Shown: positions 27,253-36,044 of the stretch, piece by piece
Position numbering within the stretch: position 1 is the stretch's first letter
Layout: every line of letters begins with the position of its first letter
From: Planctomycetota bacterium
GTDB taxonomy: Bacteria > Planctomycetota > UBA1135
Assembly (NCBI GenBank): GCA_029941685.1
Contig: JAPYTC010000002.1
Coordinates: 1-36,044 of the forward strand
Reading direction: 5' to 3'
Length of the DNA: 36,044 nucleotides
Notes under the pieces: model-generated
Databases searched by the model: none
Told to the model about the DNA's origin: nothing
What the model saw: only the letters and a program-made list of their open reading frames with translations
Position numbers and translations under genes: made by a program

Positions 27253-29025
27253 ATGTCTAGTTTTAACAGACATTCTCCAATGACTCACTCAACAACATCC
27301 CCGAAATTTGTGATCGCCGCTGTGGTTTTTTGCCTTGGCGCCACCGTAACAACAGCTCAGCAGGTCGCTGATGCTGGTGGTTGGTACGGTAAAATCCAGC
27401 AAGATAGCAGCCACCGCATCGAGATGCCTAGTGCGACTCTGTCTGGGGGCAACGATGTGTTTATTTCGAGTGACATCGATAATGACGGCTCTGCCGATTA
27501 CATAGCGGCAGGTATTTACGTCAACCCGATCTCAGGTATGTCATGGGCACGTGTTTACGTGTATTCTGGCTACACCGGCAGAAGATTATTCACTTGGGAG
27601 AACAAATATGTCGACTTCGGAGATCGTCTAGAAGTAACGATTGCCGGCGACATCAACTCCGATGGTTTCCCCGACATCTTGCTCGGTGCACCTAAAGCTA
27701 CCACTATGGGTAAGCAGCATTGTGGTGTCGCCCTCCTTATCTCTGGCGCTACCGGAAAAACAATCAAACTATGGCATGGCAATAGCCCTGGCGCATACTT
27801 TGGCGCCTCAGTCGCTGGTGTAGACGATGTCGATCGTAACGGCTTTCGCGATGTGCTTATTGGCGCCCCTGGCACATGGCTAGGTCAGCCAAACGTGGGT
27901 ACAGCTCACGTGTTCTCTGGTTCATGGAATGGCGACCCTAACTTTGGTCAGCACTTATATACCTTTACTGGCAGTCACGCCGATGCTGGCTTTGGCACTC
28001 AAGTAGGCGCTGCCGACGACATAAATCGCGATGGCTACCCCGACATTATTGTCAGCGCTCCAGGCTTTGATTCTACTCGTGGCCACGACTACCCTGGTAC
28101 GGTCGACGTCTACTCTGGCCTAGACGGCTCATCATTAGCACATTGGCAAGGACGCCACCGTGGTCACCACTTCGGTTATAGCATTGCTGGCGTAGGTGAT
28201 ATTGACCGCGACGGCTACCCTGACATCGCAGTCGGGCTACCTGCCTTCTTAACCGATCCAGGTATCGCTCAAGGTGGCGTTTTAGTCTTTTCTGGCCTAA
28301 CGCACAGCGTTATTCGTCGCTACGAGAGCCACGAACTAGCTGATGGCTTTGGCGCTTGCATTGCAGCAGTAGGTGACACAAACGGCGATTTTTGGCCTGA
28401 TGTGTTTATTGGTGCACCATTAGCCGAAAATGGTAGCGGCTCTGCAACTCTGTTTTCTGGCGAAAATGGCGCGATTCTGTTCCGCGCAGTAGGCGACGAC
28501 AATACCTCTCGCCTAGGCACCTCGCTCAGTTCTTCGGGTAGCCTCAACCGCTATGGTTTCGTTGATCTATTAGCCCTGTCATCATCAGCCACCTTAGGTT
28601 CGATGATTTCGCGCTACAGCTTCATGGAGGGTATCGATTTACCAAAGGGCAACAGCATCTCGGCGAGCAACCCTACGCGGATTCAAATCAATGTCGATAT
28701 GCCACGCGAAATGAGTGGCCAGGTTTACCGAATCCTAGCTACCAATACTGGTACAACGATCTGGCTTACCCCCCAAGGCATCCAGATTCCTCTAGCTGAT
28801 AGCAGCATTTTGCGCCGTTCAATCACCAATAGCCTGCCGCCCTTCTTCAGGAGAGATCTTGGGTATCTAGACTTTGTTGGCAACGCAATAGCCACAATCG
28901 ATTTCCCTTCGGGGCATCTGTCAAATCTTGTTGGCACTAGCCTTCATTTCTGCGCGATTGTTTACGACGCTAACGGCTATATAGAAGCCTCTACGGTCGC
29001 CAAAGAGCTACAGGTAGTTTTCTAG
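27253..29025 (+). CDS. secreted FG-GAP repeat (integrin-alpha-like beta-propeller) protein
   Basis: Repeated DINSDGFPDILLGAP, DVDRNGFRDVLIGAP, DINRDGYPDIIVSAP, DIDRDGYPDIAVGLP, DTNGDFWPDVFIGAP. Start uncertain (TTG 27208, ATG 27253 or ATG 27280). Confidence 0.92.
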   Translation: MSSFNRHSPMTHSTTSPKFVIAAVVFCLGATVTTAQQVADAGGWYGKIQQDSSHRIEMPSATLSGGNDVFISSDIDNDGSADYIAAGIYVNPISGMSWARVYVYSGYTGRRLFTWENKYVDFGDRLEVTIAGDINSDGFPDILLGAPKATTMGKQHCGVALLISGATGKTIKLWHGNSPGAYFGASVAGVDDVDRNGFRDVLIGAPGTWLGQPNVGTAHVFSGSWNGDPNFGQHLYTFTGSHADAGFGTQVGAADDINRDGYPDIIVSAPGFDSTRGHDYPGTVDVYSGLDGSSLAHWQGRHRGHHFGYSIAGVGDIDRDGYPDIAVGLPAFLTDPGIAQGGVLVFSGLTHSVIRRYESHELADGFGACIAAVGDTNGDFWPDVFIGAPLAENGSGSATLFSGENGAILFRAVGDDNTSRLGTSLSSSGSLNRYGFVDLLALSSSATLGSMISRYSFMEGIDLPKGNSISASNPTRIQINVDMPREMSGQVYRILATNTGTTIWLTPQGIQIPLADSSILRRSITNSLPPFFRRDLGYLDFVGNAIATIDFPSGHLSNLVGTSLHFCAIVYDANGYIEASTVAKELQVVF

Positions 29026-29046
29026 GCAACTAACTACTTCCATAAG

Positions 29047-29083
29047 CAGCCTTTTTCTGTGATTTTTATACAGAAAAAGGCTG
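29047..29083. other. perfect 14-bp inverted repeat (terminator or operator)
   Basis: CAGCCTTTTTCTGT-gatttttat-ACAGAAAAAGGCTG, between the FG-GAP gene and the BcsC-like gene. Confidence 0.85.
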
Positions 29084-29108
29084 TTCTGTTAGGTATCCTC
29101 GTTATGTA

Positions 29109-32100
29109 ATGCATAGATACCTACCCTTAGCTTTACTTGCCCTCCCAATGGTTGCTTTCAGTAGTACTGGGTATGCGCAAGAAGAACAAGTTGTGAATTC
29201 CGAAGAAGTGCTGCTACGAAGTGCGCGCAACGCGGTTGCCTTGGGCAACTTAGAAGACGCCGCGACTCGCTACGAAGACTTGCTTCGACAATACCCACGT
29301 TCTACCGAAGGGTTAAATGAATACGCGGGTATCTTAGTGCAGGAGCGGCGATTACTCGAAGCTGTTACGCAATACGAAGCGCTTATCCGCGTCGATGCGA
29401 ATAGCACTCAAGCGCGTATTTCTTTAGCAAACATTTACATGGAGATGAAAGAGCTAGGGTACGCAGCCGAACAACTCGAAAAAGCCTTAGCTATCGACCC
29501 TGAATTAATTGAGGCCGGCATCATGCTAGCCCGTATTCATTCATGGAACGACGACTTCGAAAAGGCCACCGAGGTTTACCAAACATACCTTCAGGGTTTA
29601 GACACTAGCGATCCAGCGACTCGCCAGCTTATGGTGGCGTTATTGCTCGACACGCGGCGCCCGGGTGAAGCGCTACCGGTATTAAAAGAATTGCTCGAAG
29701 AAAGCCCTACAGATTCAATGGTGTTGGCCGACATGGCGCGAGCATACACCATGCTAGGCAATCACGTCGAAGCCATCGGCATTGTCAGAGAACTGTCTGG
29801 CCTCGATACGGTTGATAGCTCAACCCTACTCGAGCTTTCTTACTTCATGCGCGACTCGGGCAACTTCCGCGCTGCCATCGAACTTAACGAGCGTGTGTTG
29901 GGCGACAACGCCAATGATGCCGACGCGCTCATTGCGAATGCCAACTTGCATCTCGCGGCGCATTTACCAAACAAGGCATTGCAAATTTTGCTTAGCTCAG
30001 ACCTCGATCGTGAGTCACGCGGTTACATGCAAAGCAAAGGCTTGTATCACTCCATGACTGGCGAGTACGCTCACGCTCTAGAAATCTACCATAGTTTGTT
30101 AACGGATAATGCTACCGATTACGAAACACGCTTAGCTCTTGGAAAATTGTATTGTCAAAGCGGTGAATACCAAAAAGCCAAAGCCGAATTAAAGAAAATA
30201 CCTGGCTCGTCGTCGTTTAGTCAAAAAAGCGAGCTCGAACTTGCGCGTTGTTTATTCGTTGAGCGCCGCTACCAAGAAGCGGCCGCGCATTGCCGCAGTT
30301 TAATGAACCGCAACCCTCGTGATTTCGAGGCTGTTGTGTTGCTTTCGCGCTCATACATAAAACGCAATATGGCGACCGAAGCGCGTCATATGTGCCTGCA
30401 GTTTATTAACAGCAACCCGACCGTTTCTTACGGAACCCTAGCTGTTAAAACTGCTCTTGCTGAAGCGTATCTAGCCGAAGGCCAAGGCTTACGCGCCAAG
30501 ACTATGTTCCAAGAGGTTTTACGCGACCCTTATGGGGGTCTAATCCCAGAAGCACGCTACGGCTTGGCGAAGGCCGACTCGCGCTTGACTGGCGCCGACA
30601 GTGCAAACGCTCAATTACTCGAACAGGGTATGGCTGGCATGGGAGCCGACTTTAGATTGTTAATGAACCTTGGTCAGTTAGCTTCTGCCGATGGCGATTA
30701 CAAACTGTCCATTCAGTTGTTTAACCAAATTCTTAGCTGGGACCCAGGTAACCAGGCTGCTCTTGTCAGCCGGGGCGAAGCCAAAGCATCATTACGCGAC
30801 GAAGGTATGACCCAATCAGCGCTAACGGACTTCGATCGTTTATTACGCCAAGCACCATCGAACATCCGTGCAAGACTTGGTGTCGCGCGTATTAATGCCG
30901 CAATGAAAGACTACAAAAAAGCCGTCATTAACTACGACTTGATTCTGCAACACGACCCCAGTTACTCTGTGGCTATTCGCGAGAAAGCACGCTCACAAAC
31001 TTGGTCGCAAAACCCTGATGCTGCCGCATCGACTTACGCGCAACTTGCCAAGACCGAGTCATTCAATATCAGTGGCACCGGTATGCCTAGCGCCCTCGAT
31101 GTCGAGGGCATGCACCTGTCTGGTTCAGCTCAGGCTGAAATCGAGGCAATCACTAGCCTCGAGCAACGTTCAAAAGACATGTTGTTAAATCGCTTCTACT
31201 ACAAGTCGATACCTTTGCTGCGTAGCTTAATTGAAACTGAGCCATCCAACCAAGAGGCCCGTTTCGACTTGGCTCAAGCGTTAAGCAATACTGGTCAAAC
31301 GACTTCGGCTATTAATGAATACGAAAAACTGTTGCGGATTAACCCCAATCACCGCGAAGCAGGCATGGCTTTGTCACGCAATCAACATGATTTGTTACCG
31401 AGATTTCACTCCTCGCTTGAGTCCATCAACCAAGACTCTACAGGATACGATCAAGATCCATCGAACCCGAATGGTGGCTCCAGCTTGAGCACCACTAGAC
31501 TGTCACTCGGTACATCACTGCCACTTGGCGACGTAGACGAGCGACTACACTTAACGTATAGCAAACTCGACCTCAGCCCAGGATTCGGAGAGATACCCGA
31601 AGTCAATCAAGAGGGGTATTCCGGAAACATCTTTACTATCGGTTACAAAAATACCCCTGAGCGCAATGAGCAAGGTGCGAACCGCTTCTTGTTGCATTCC
31701 AACTTAAACCTAGAGGGCTACGTTCACGATCTTGATAAGTCAATCACTTACGACATCGGTGTCGACGTCACTCTCGATGACCAGCTCACTTTGTTCGCCA
31801 ACGCATTTAGCGAAAACGTGATTGAAAACCAAAACAGTTTGGTGACCCAGCGTGAGCATCAAATCTTACTTGGCCACACCGATGCCGGCTTTGATCCCCT
31901 TACCGATAGCGACCTGACTGGTCCTGGTGGCTTAGATCAAGGTTACTTTGATTCTTTCCGTGGTTTCGCTACGAGCCCAGTATCTAGAACGGGCGCCAAT
32001 GTCGGTTTGCGTTACACAGCTAGCCGCTTCTGGGAGTCAAATATGGAGCTGACTAATGCGAGTTACTCCGACAAGAACTCGTTGCTACGCTTCCATTTCG

Positions 32101-32492
32101 CCAACATGCTGAACATCACGCTACCACCGAAAGAGCTTAAGGTGTCTTTGGTTTACGATTATCAAGATTTCGGTGACGAGACTAGCGGCGACTATCACCG
32201 AAATGTAGGTGCGGCACGCTATTTCGCGCCAAACAACTACGCCTCATACTCAGCTGCTATCGAGTGGCGCCAATGGATAGGCAAAGATTTCTTTAAGGGA
32301 GCCAATCAAACCTGGTACAACCTCGCCTATGCAAGCATCTGGGACTCAAATGGTGGTAATTACGACAACATCAGTGCCAAATTTAATTACGATTTTGACG
32401 ATCACATGTCTTTAATAATAAGCACAAGTATGTTGAATTCGGCCTACTACAACTCAAACACAGCCTTTTTCGGCTTCGATTACCGTTTTTAG
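29109..32492 (+). CDS. BcsC-like TPR protein with C-terminal outer-membrane beta-barrel
   Basis: Signal peptide; around 15 or more TPR-like units; C-terminal ~350 aa beta-rich, ending STSMLNSAYYNSNTAFFGFDYRF (terminal aromatic typical of OM barrels); directly upstream of the bcsA-like gene. Confidence 0.85.
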   Translation: MHRYLPLALLALPMVAFSSTGYAQEEQVVNSEEVLLRSARNAVALGNLEDAATRYEDLLRQYPRSTEGLNEYAGILVQERRLLEAVTQYEALIRVDANSTQARISLANIYMEMKELGYAAEQLEKALAIDPELIEAGIMLARIHSWNDDFEKATEVYQTYLQGLDTSDPATRQLMVALLLDTRRPGEALPVLKELLEESPTDSMVLADMARAYTMLGNHVEAIGIVRELSGLDTVDSSTLLELSYFMRDSGNFRAAIELNERVLGDNANDADALIANANLHLAAHLPNKALQILLSSDLDRESRGYMQSKGLYHSMTGEYAHALEIYHSLLTDNATDYETRLALGKLYCQSGEYQKAKAELKKIPGSSSFSQKSELELARCLFVERRYQEAAAHCRSLMNRNPRDFEAVVLLSRSYIKRNMATEARHMCLQFINSNPTVSYGTLAVKTALAEAYLAEGQGLRAKTMFQEVLRDPYGGLIPEARYGLAKADSRLTGADSANAQLLEQGMAGMGADFRLLMNLGQLASADGDYKLSIQLFNQILSWDPGNQAALVSRGEAKASLRDEGMTQSALTDFDRLLRQAPSNIRARLGVARINAAMKDYKKAVINYDLILQHDPSYSVAIREKARSQTWSQNPDAAASTYAQLAKTESFNISGTGMPSALDVEGMHLSGSAQAEIEAITSLEQRSKDMLLNRFYYKSIPLLRSLIETEPSNQEARFDLAQALSNTGQTTSAINEYEKLLRINPNHREAGMALSRNQHDLLPRFHSSLESINQDSTGYDQDPSNPNGGSSLSTTRLSLGTSLPLGDVDERLHLTYSKLDLSPGFGEIPEVNQEGYSGNIFTIGYKNTPERNEQGANRFLLHSNLNLEGYVHDLDKSITYDIGVDVTLDDQLTLFANAFSENVIENQNSLVTQREHQILLGHTDAGFDPLTDSDLTGPGGLDQGYFDSFRGFATSPVSRTGANVGLRYTASRFWESNMELTNASYSDKNSLLRFHFANMLNITLPPKELKVSLVYDYQDFGDETSGDYHRNVGAARYFAPNNYASYSAAIEWRQWIGKDFFKGANQTWYNLAYASIWDSNGGNYDNISAKFNYDFDDHMSLIISTSMLNSAYYNSNTAFFGFDYRF

Positions 32493-32519
32493 CCCCCTTT
32501 TGCAACACCCACAAGCTGC

Positions 32520-32560
32520 AACCCCTATTTTCACACCAAAAATGGGGGTTTTCTTATCTT
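32520..32560 (+). terminator. Rho-independent terminator-like hairpin
   Basis: AACCCCTATTTT-cacacca-AAAATGGGGGTT (12-bp stem with one G-U) followed by TTCTTATCTTT; just after the stop at 32492. Confidence 0.8.
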
Positions 32561-32709
32561 TATCAACATAAAGCGTATTATTGAGATATCCTTTAATAAG
32601 ACGTTAGGACACTTCCCCTCTCTTCGTCTACACCCCTAACAACATTCGAGATTTGAAGCCCTCAATCGACTACACCATTGGCTCCTATGCGCACGCCGAG
32701 ACCCAGCAA

Positions 32710-35700
32710 ATGGGTCCTCCGCCGTTTTTGCGTAAGCTGTTAATGCTCTTTGCTGTACTAACAACGGTTGCATACCTCATCTTCCGTGTTATGTTCACAT
32801 TGAACCTGAACGGTGGTTATGCGACTTTTGCGTCCATGCTTTTGCTTTTCGCAGAATTTTCTGGTGGCATCAGCCTTATGCTGTATTTTTTCCAGATCTG
32901 GGAGATTGAAGATGTGCCGCAACTCGAGCCACTCGAAGACGTAACGATAGACGTTTACATCCCGACATACAATGAAGATGCTTCATTGCTGCGTGCGACA
33001 GTTAACGCATCAAAAGCGATGGAGTACAAGCATCGCACCTTCCTCCTAGACGACGGCAACCGCCAAGAGATTCGTGAGCTTGCCGAAGAGTTAGGCATCG
33101 ACTACATTGCACGTGAAGAAAACCGTCACGCCAAGGCCGGCAACCTCAACCACGCACTTGAAATAACTGATGGCGAATTTGTGGTGGTGCTTGACGCCGA
33201 CCACATTCCGTCGCGTAACTTTATTACGCGCATGCTTGGTTTGTTCCGCGACCCAAAGCTAGGCTTCGTGCAATCGCCCCACGCCTTCTACAACTTCGAA
33301 AACTTCCAATCCTCCGTCGATTACTCAAAGGGCAAATACTGGGAAGAAGGCCTATTGTTCTACCAGCAAATCCAACCTGGGCGTAACCACTGGGACTCGG
33401 TGATTTTCGCCGGCTCTGCTGCAATGTTCCGCCGCACCGCTCTAGAAGACGTTGGCTTGGTGGCTGTAGAAACCATTACCGAAGACATGCACACGGGTAT
33501 CCGCATGTCTGCAAACGGCTGGCGATCGCTATTCGTTTCTGAATCACTAATCGCCGGAATGGCGGCTCCTGACGTTACCACATTCCACTCGCAGCGTTTG
33601 CGATGGGCCGAAGGTAACGTTTCAATTTTGTGGCATGACAATCCGCTGTTCATGCGCGGTCTATCACTTTCTCAGCGACTCTCCTTTTGGGCTTCAATTG
33701 TTCACTGGTTTAGTGGTTTTACGCGCATGGCAGTTTACCTAACGCCAATTTTATTGTTGTTCACTGGCGTGGCGCCTTTTACCAAGTTCACGCCACCTAT
33801 CGTGGCCATGCTAGTTTTCTACATTGTCGTAACACATGCAGTGCTGCGCACCATTTCTGGGAAACACGCAAGTTTGTTAAACATCGAATTATTTGCGATG
33901 ATGACATTCTGGACAAACTGTCGTGGTTGTTGGAAGGCGATTTTCAATCGCAAGAAATCTAAATTTGTTGTAACAGCTAAACGTGGACGTCAAGACAACG
34001 CGTCAATGGCACCATTGTTAGTACCACAAGCGCTAATATTTGGCGTGGGTGGATTGGCAATCATTTGGGGTACTTTCCGGGTCATGTTTGATCCTAACCC
34101 CGACTTCCTTGGCCTAGCAATTGCCGGCCCGCTCACCCTTTATCAAATGTGGTTGGCTTGGGCTGTAATTCGAAGGTCACTGGCAGCCGAGAACAAACGC
34201 TTCTCCTACCGCCATCGTGCTGGATTACCTGTTAGCTTCCGCTTAACCGGTCCAAACGGCGAAGAGTTCCATGGTGCAGGTATCACCAACGACATCAACG
34301 AAAAGGGTGTCGGATTCGTTGCCTTTGCTAATTATCCCGACGGTTCTGAGGGCGAATTTGATATCTCTATTGGTGGTAAAGTCGTCACCATGCCTGGCCG
34401 AATTCAGCATTCTGATGCTGATTTAATCGACCCATTGCTCGAGCGACCAAAAGATGTGATTACTATGACTCGCTACGGTGCGATGTTTATTAATCCGCCT
34501 GTTCTCGCTGTCGATGCGCTGATGGACGCATTAATGAATTACGTGGTGCCGATGCAATATGATCAATTTGCTAAATCCGGAAGCAAGCCCAATCGCCTCC
34601 TAGGATGGCTTGCGGATCCTGGTAGCTGGCGCAAGCGCAAAGAACCGCGCTTGTCATATCGCCTACCCCTCGGAATTTCCAAGGGCAATCCTGACGGCAC
34701 TGGCGAAAGCCATATTATCGAAGCAGCTACCGACGATGTGAGCCGTTCAGGTTTACGCACGCTTTTACCGGAAGAACTTGAAGTGGGCTCGACGCATGAA
34801 TTCCGTCTGCAAACCCCTTTCGGCAAAGTCAGTGGGGTGTTCGTAGTTCAGCGCATCATCGATAGAATCGTAGGCCCAGAGATCAAAAAAGAACACGTGT
34901 TCCGCTTTGTTTCTTTCGACGGCCAATCACGCTCGTTAATTCATGACTTGCTGAAGGCATCTAGCGAAAAGCCAATGCAGTCCGTACTGCGATCCCACGG
35001 GCGCAACCGCAATGCTCCCATCTATCAACCCATTGCCGTCACATTATTATGTGCAGCATTCTTGATTCCAGGAAGCCTATCGCTGTTTCAATTCATTAAT
35101 CGCGACGATATTTTCTTACGCGACATGGTTGAGGCCGGTTTACACACACGCCCCGATCGTGAGCGTTTCGAAGATCTGCTACATCTAACCATTAAAGAAG
35201 AGAAAAACTTCGCACACATGAACATGTTGATGGACGTACTTTTAGCCGAAGGACGTCGTGGTGAAGCTGATAGTTTGACGCGCTTGATGCTGCGTATTGA
35301 GCCAAACAACCTTGGCTTACGTTTTGCATTAGGTAACCTGTTAGTTGATGTCGACCGCGTTGAAGACGCAGCTGAGATTTTCCAGAGTGTTCTTGATGGT
35401 ATGGAGCGCCGCCCCGAACAAGCGCGCAATCTAGACCGTGCTGAAATTCTGCTTGCGGCCGCTCGAAATGCGACGCGCTTGCTCGACGGCGCCGCCCAGG
35501 CTATTGCATATTTCGAAGAGCTAGAGTTAACCGCTGATGTGTCAACCGACATTCTCGGCGAACACGCTGCGGTATTGTTCGCGCTTGGCGACCTCGAAGC
35601 AGCAGCTAAACTTTATGAAACATCTGGCACTGACATTACCGCGCACATTCGCGTGGCACAAATTCATGCAGCGCAACGCAATTTCAAAGCGGCCGAACAA

Positions 35701-36044
35701 GAGTGCTTGTTAGCTCTCGAGATCGACCCTAATAGTCGTGATGCGGGCGTGCTTTATGGTCAGGTGATGGCCTCGCAACAAATGCCAAAAGTGGCGTCAC
35801 GAATTTTCAGCAAGTTGCGCGACCTCTACCCTAACGATGTCGAGATTCTGACTAGTTACTCAGAAGCTCTGCTCTGGGCTGGGCGCCACCAAGAAGCTGC
35901 AGAGCAATTCTTAGTCTTGCTCGAAGATCAGCCAGTAAACCGTCGTGTTTGGCTAGGTTACTTAGATTCAGTTTCTGGTTTAGACGCAATCTCTGCCGAA
36001 CAACTCGAGCCTTGTTTTAGCATCAAGCGCAATTTGGTTGATGC
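32710..36044 (+). CDS. bcsA: cellulose-synthase-like (BcsA) family-2 glycosyltransferase with two PilZ-like domains and C-terminal TPR extension, truncated by window edge
   Basis: Translated by reading: IDVYIPTYNED, LLDDGNRQEIRELAEELGIDYIAREENRHAKAGNLNHAL, VVLDADHIPS, TEDMHTG, QRLRWAEG (D,D,D,QxxRW). PilZ-like: RFSYR...DINEKGVGF and RLSYR...DVSRSGLR. Then TM segment VTLLCAAFLIPGSLSLFQF and TPR-like repeats to the window end. A TTG at 32653 is an in-frame alternative start. Confidence 0.93.
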   Translation, partial: MGPPPFLRKLLMLFAVLTTVAYLIFRVMFTLNLNGGYATFASMLLLFAEFSGGISLMLYFFQIWEIEDVPQLEPLEDVTIDVYIPTYNEDASLLRATVNASKAMEYKHRTFLLDDGNRQEIRELAEELGIDYIAREENRHAKAGNLNHALEITDGEFVVVLDADHIPSRNFITRMLGLFRDPKLGFVQSPHAFYNFENFQSSVDYSKGKYWEEGLLFYQQIQPGRNHWDSVIFAGSAAMFRRTALEDVGLVAVETITEDMHTGIRMSANGWRSLFVSESLIAGMAAPDVTTFHSQRLRWAEGNVSILWHDNPLFMRGLSLSQRLSFWASIVHWFSGFTRMAVYLTPILLLFTGVAPFTKFTPPIVAMLVFYIVVTHAVLRTISGKHASLLNIELFAMMTFWTNCRGCWKAIFNRKKSKFVVTAKRGRQDNASMAPLLVPQALIFGVGGLAIIWGTFRVMFDPNPDFLGLAIAGPLTLYQMWLAWAVIRRSLAAENKRFSYRHRAGLPVSFRLTGPNGEEFHGAGITNDINEKGVGFVAFANYPDGSEGEFDISIGGKVVTMPGRIQHSDADLIDPLLERPKDVITMTRYGAMFINPPVLAVDALMDALMNYVVPMQYDQFAKSGSKPNRLLGWLADPGSWRKRKEPRLSYRLPLGISKGNPDGTGESHIIEAATDDVSRSGLRTLLPEELEVGSTHEFRLQTPFGKVSGVFVVQRIIDRIVGPEIKKEHVFRFVSFDGQSRSLIHDLLKASSEKPMQSVLRSHGRNRNAPIYQPIAVTLLCAAFLIPGSLSLFQFINRDDIFLRDMVEAGLHTRPDRERFEDLLHLTIKEEKNFAHMNMLMDVLLAEGRRGEADSLTRLMLRIEPNNLGLRFALGNLLVDVDRVEDAAEIFQSVLDGMERRPEQARNLDRAEILLAAARNATRLLDGAAQAIAYFEELELTADVSTDILGEHAAVLFALGDLEAAAKLYETSGTDITAHIRVAQIHAAQRNFKAAEQECLLALEIDPNSRDAGVLYGQVMASQQMPKVASRIFSKLRDLYPNDVEILTSYSEALLWAGRHQEAAEQFLVLLEDQPVNRRVWLGYLDSVSGLDAISAEQLEPCFSIKRNLVD

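Noticed and set aside
32593-32710. Possible c-di-GMP (GEMM) riboswitch upstream of bcsA
   Set aside because: The conserved GEMM core words were not found; only the alternative pairings reported as a separate low-confidence finding.
33224-35552. Several minus-strand ORFs (33224-33424, 33360-33653, 34563-34826, 35088-35552)
   Set aside because: All antisense to the open-ended bcsA-like CDS that the ORF track omitted; Arg/Ser-rich shadow translations.
1-36044. tRNA/rRNA genes, CRISPR arrays, intact transposons
   Set aside because: No cloverleaf-like segments, regularly spaced repeats or transposase/integrase motifs were recognised on reading either strand.

Overview
The window looks like a bacterial chromosome segment. 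The gene content (DUF1501/DUF1800 pair, FG-GAP and Ca-loop propeller-like secreted proteins, DUF5916 protein, cytochrome-independent HEAT-like proteins) suggests Planctomycetota, but this is inferred from family content only. From left to right it holds: a minus-strand operon (queA, myo-inositol-1-phosphate synthase, three uncharacterised proteins); a SAM methyltransferase plus a YgfZ-like protein; DUF1501/DUF1800; a lipoprotein plus 3-hydroxyacyl-CoA dehydrogenase; an STT3/PglB-like oligosaccharyltransferase plus a DUF5916-like outer-membrane protein; a large membrane protein with a degenerate spermidine-synthase-like region; a secreted protein with repeated Ca-loop-like motifs; a vWA protein; a secreted metallo-beta-lactamase/lamin-tail protein; lipB and lpdA; two small uncharacterised secreted/membrane genes; an FG-GAP propeller; and an exopolysaccharide (cellulose-synthase-like) locus. 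That locus consists of a BcsC-like TPR/beta-barrel protein followed by a BcsA-like synthase. The synthase has two PilZ-like modules and a C-terminal TPR extension, and it runs off the window (absent from the ORF track because it is open-ended). The most interesting signals are the BcsA-PilZ-PilZ-TPR architecture and its intergenic structures, the putative bacterial STT3, -10-like hexamers 6-9 nt upstream of several start codons (possible leaderless transcription), an intrinsic terminator ending 3 nt before a start codon, and a 32-bp divergent intergenic region with a perfect inverted repeat. No RNA genes, CRISPR arrays or intact mobile elements were seen. All calls come from reading the sequence; no searches were run.
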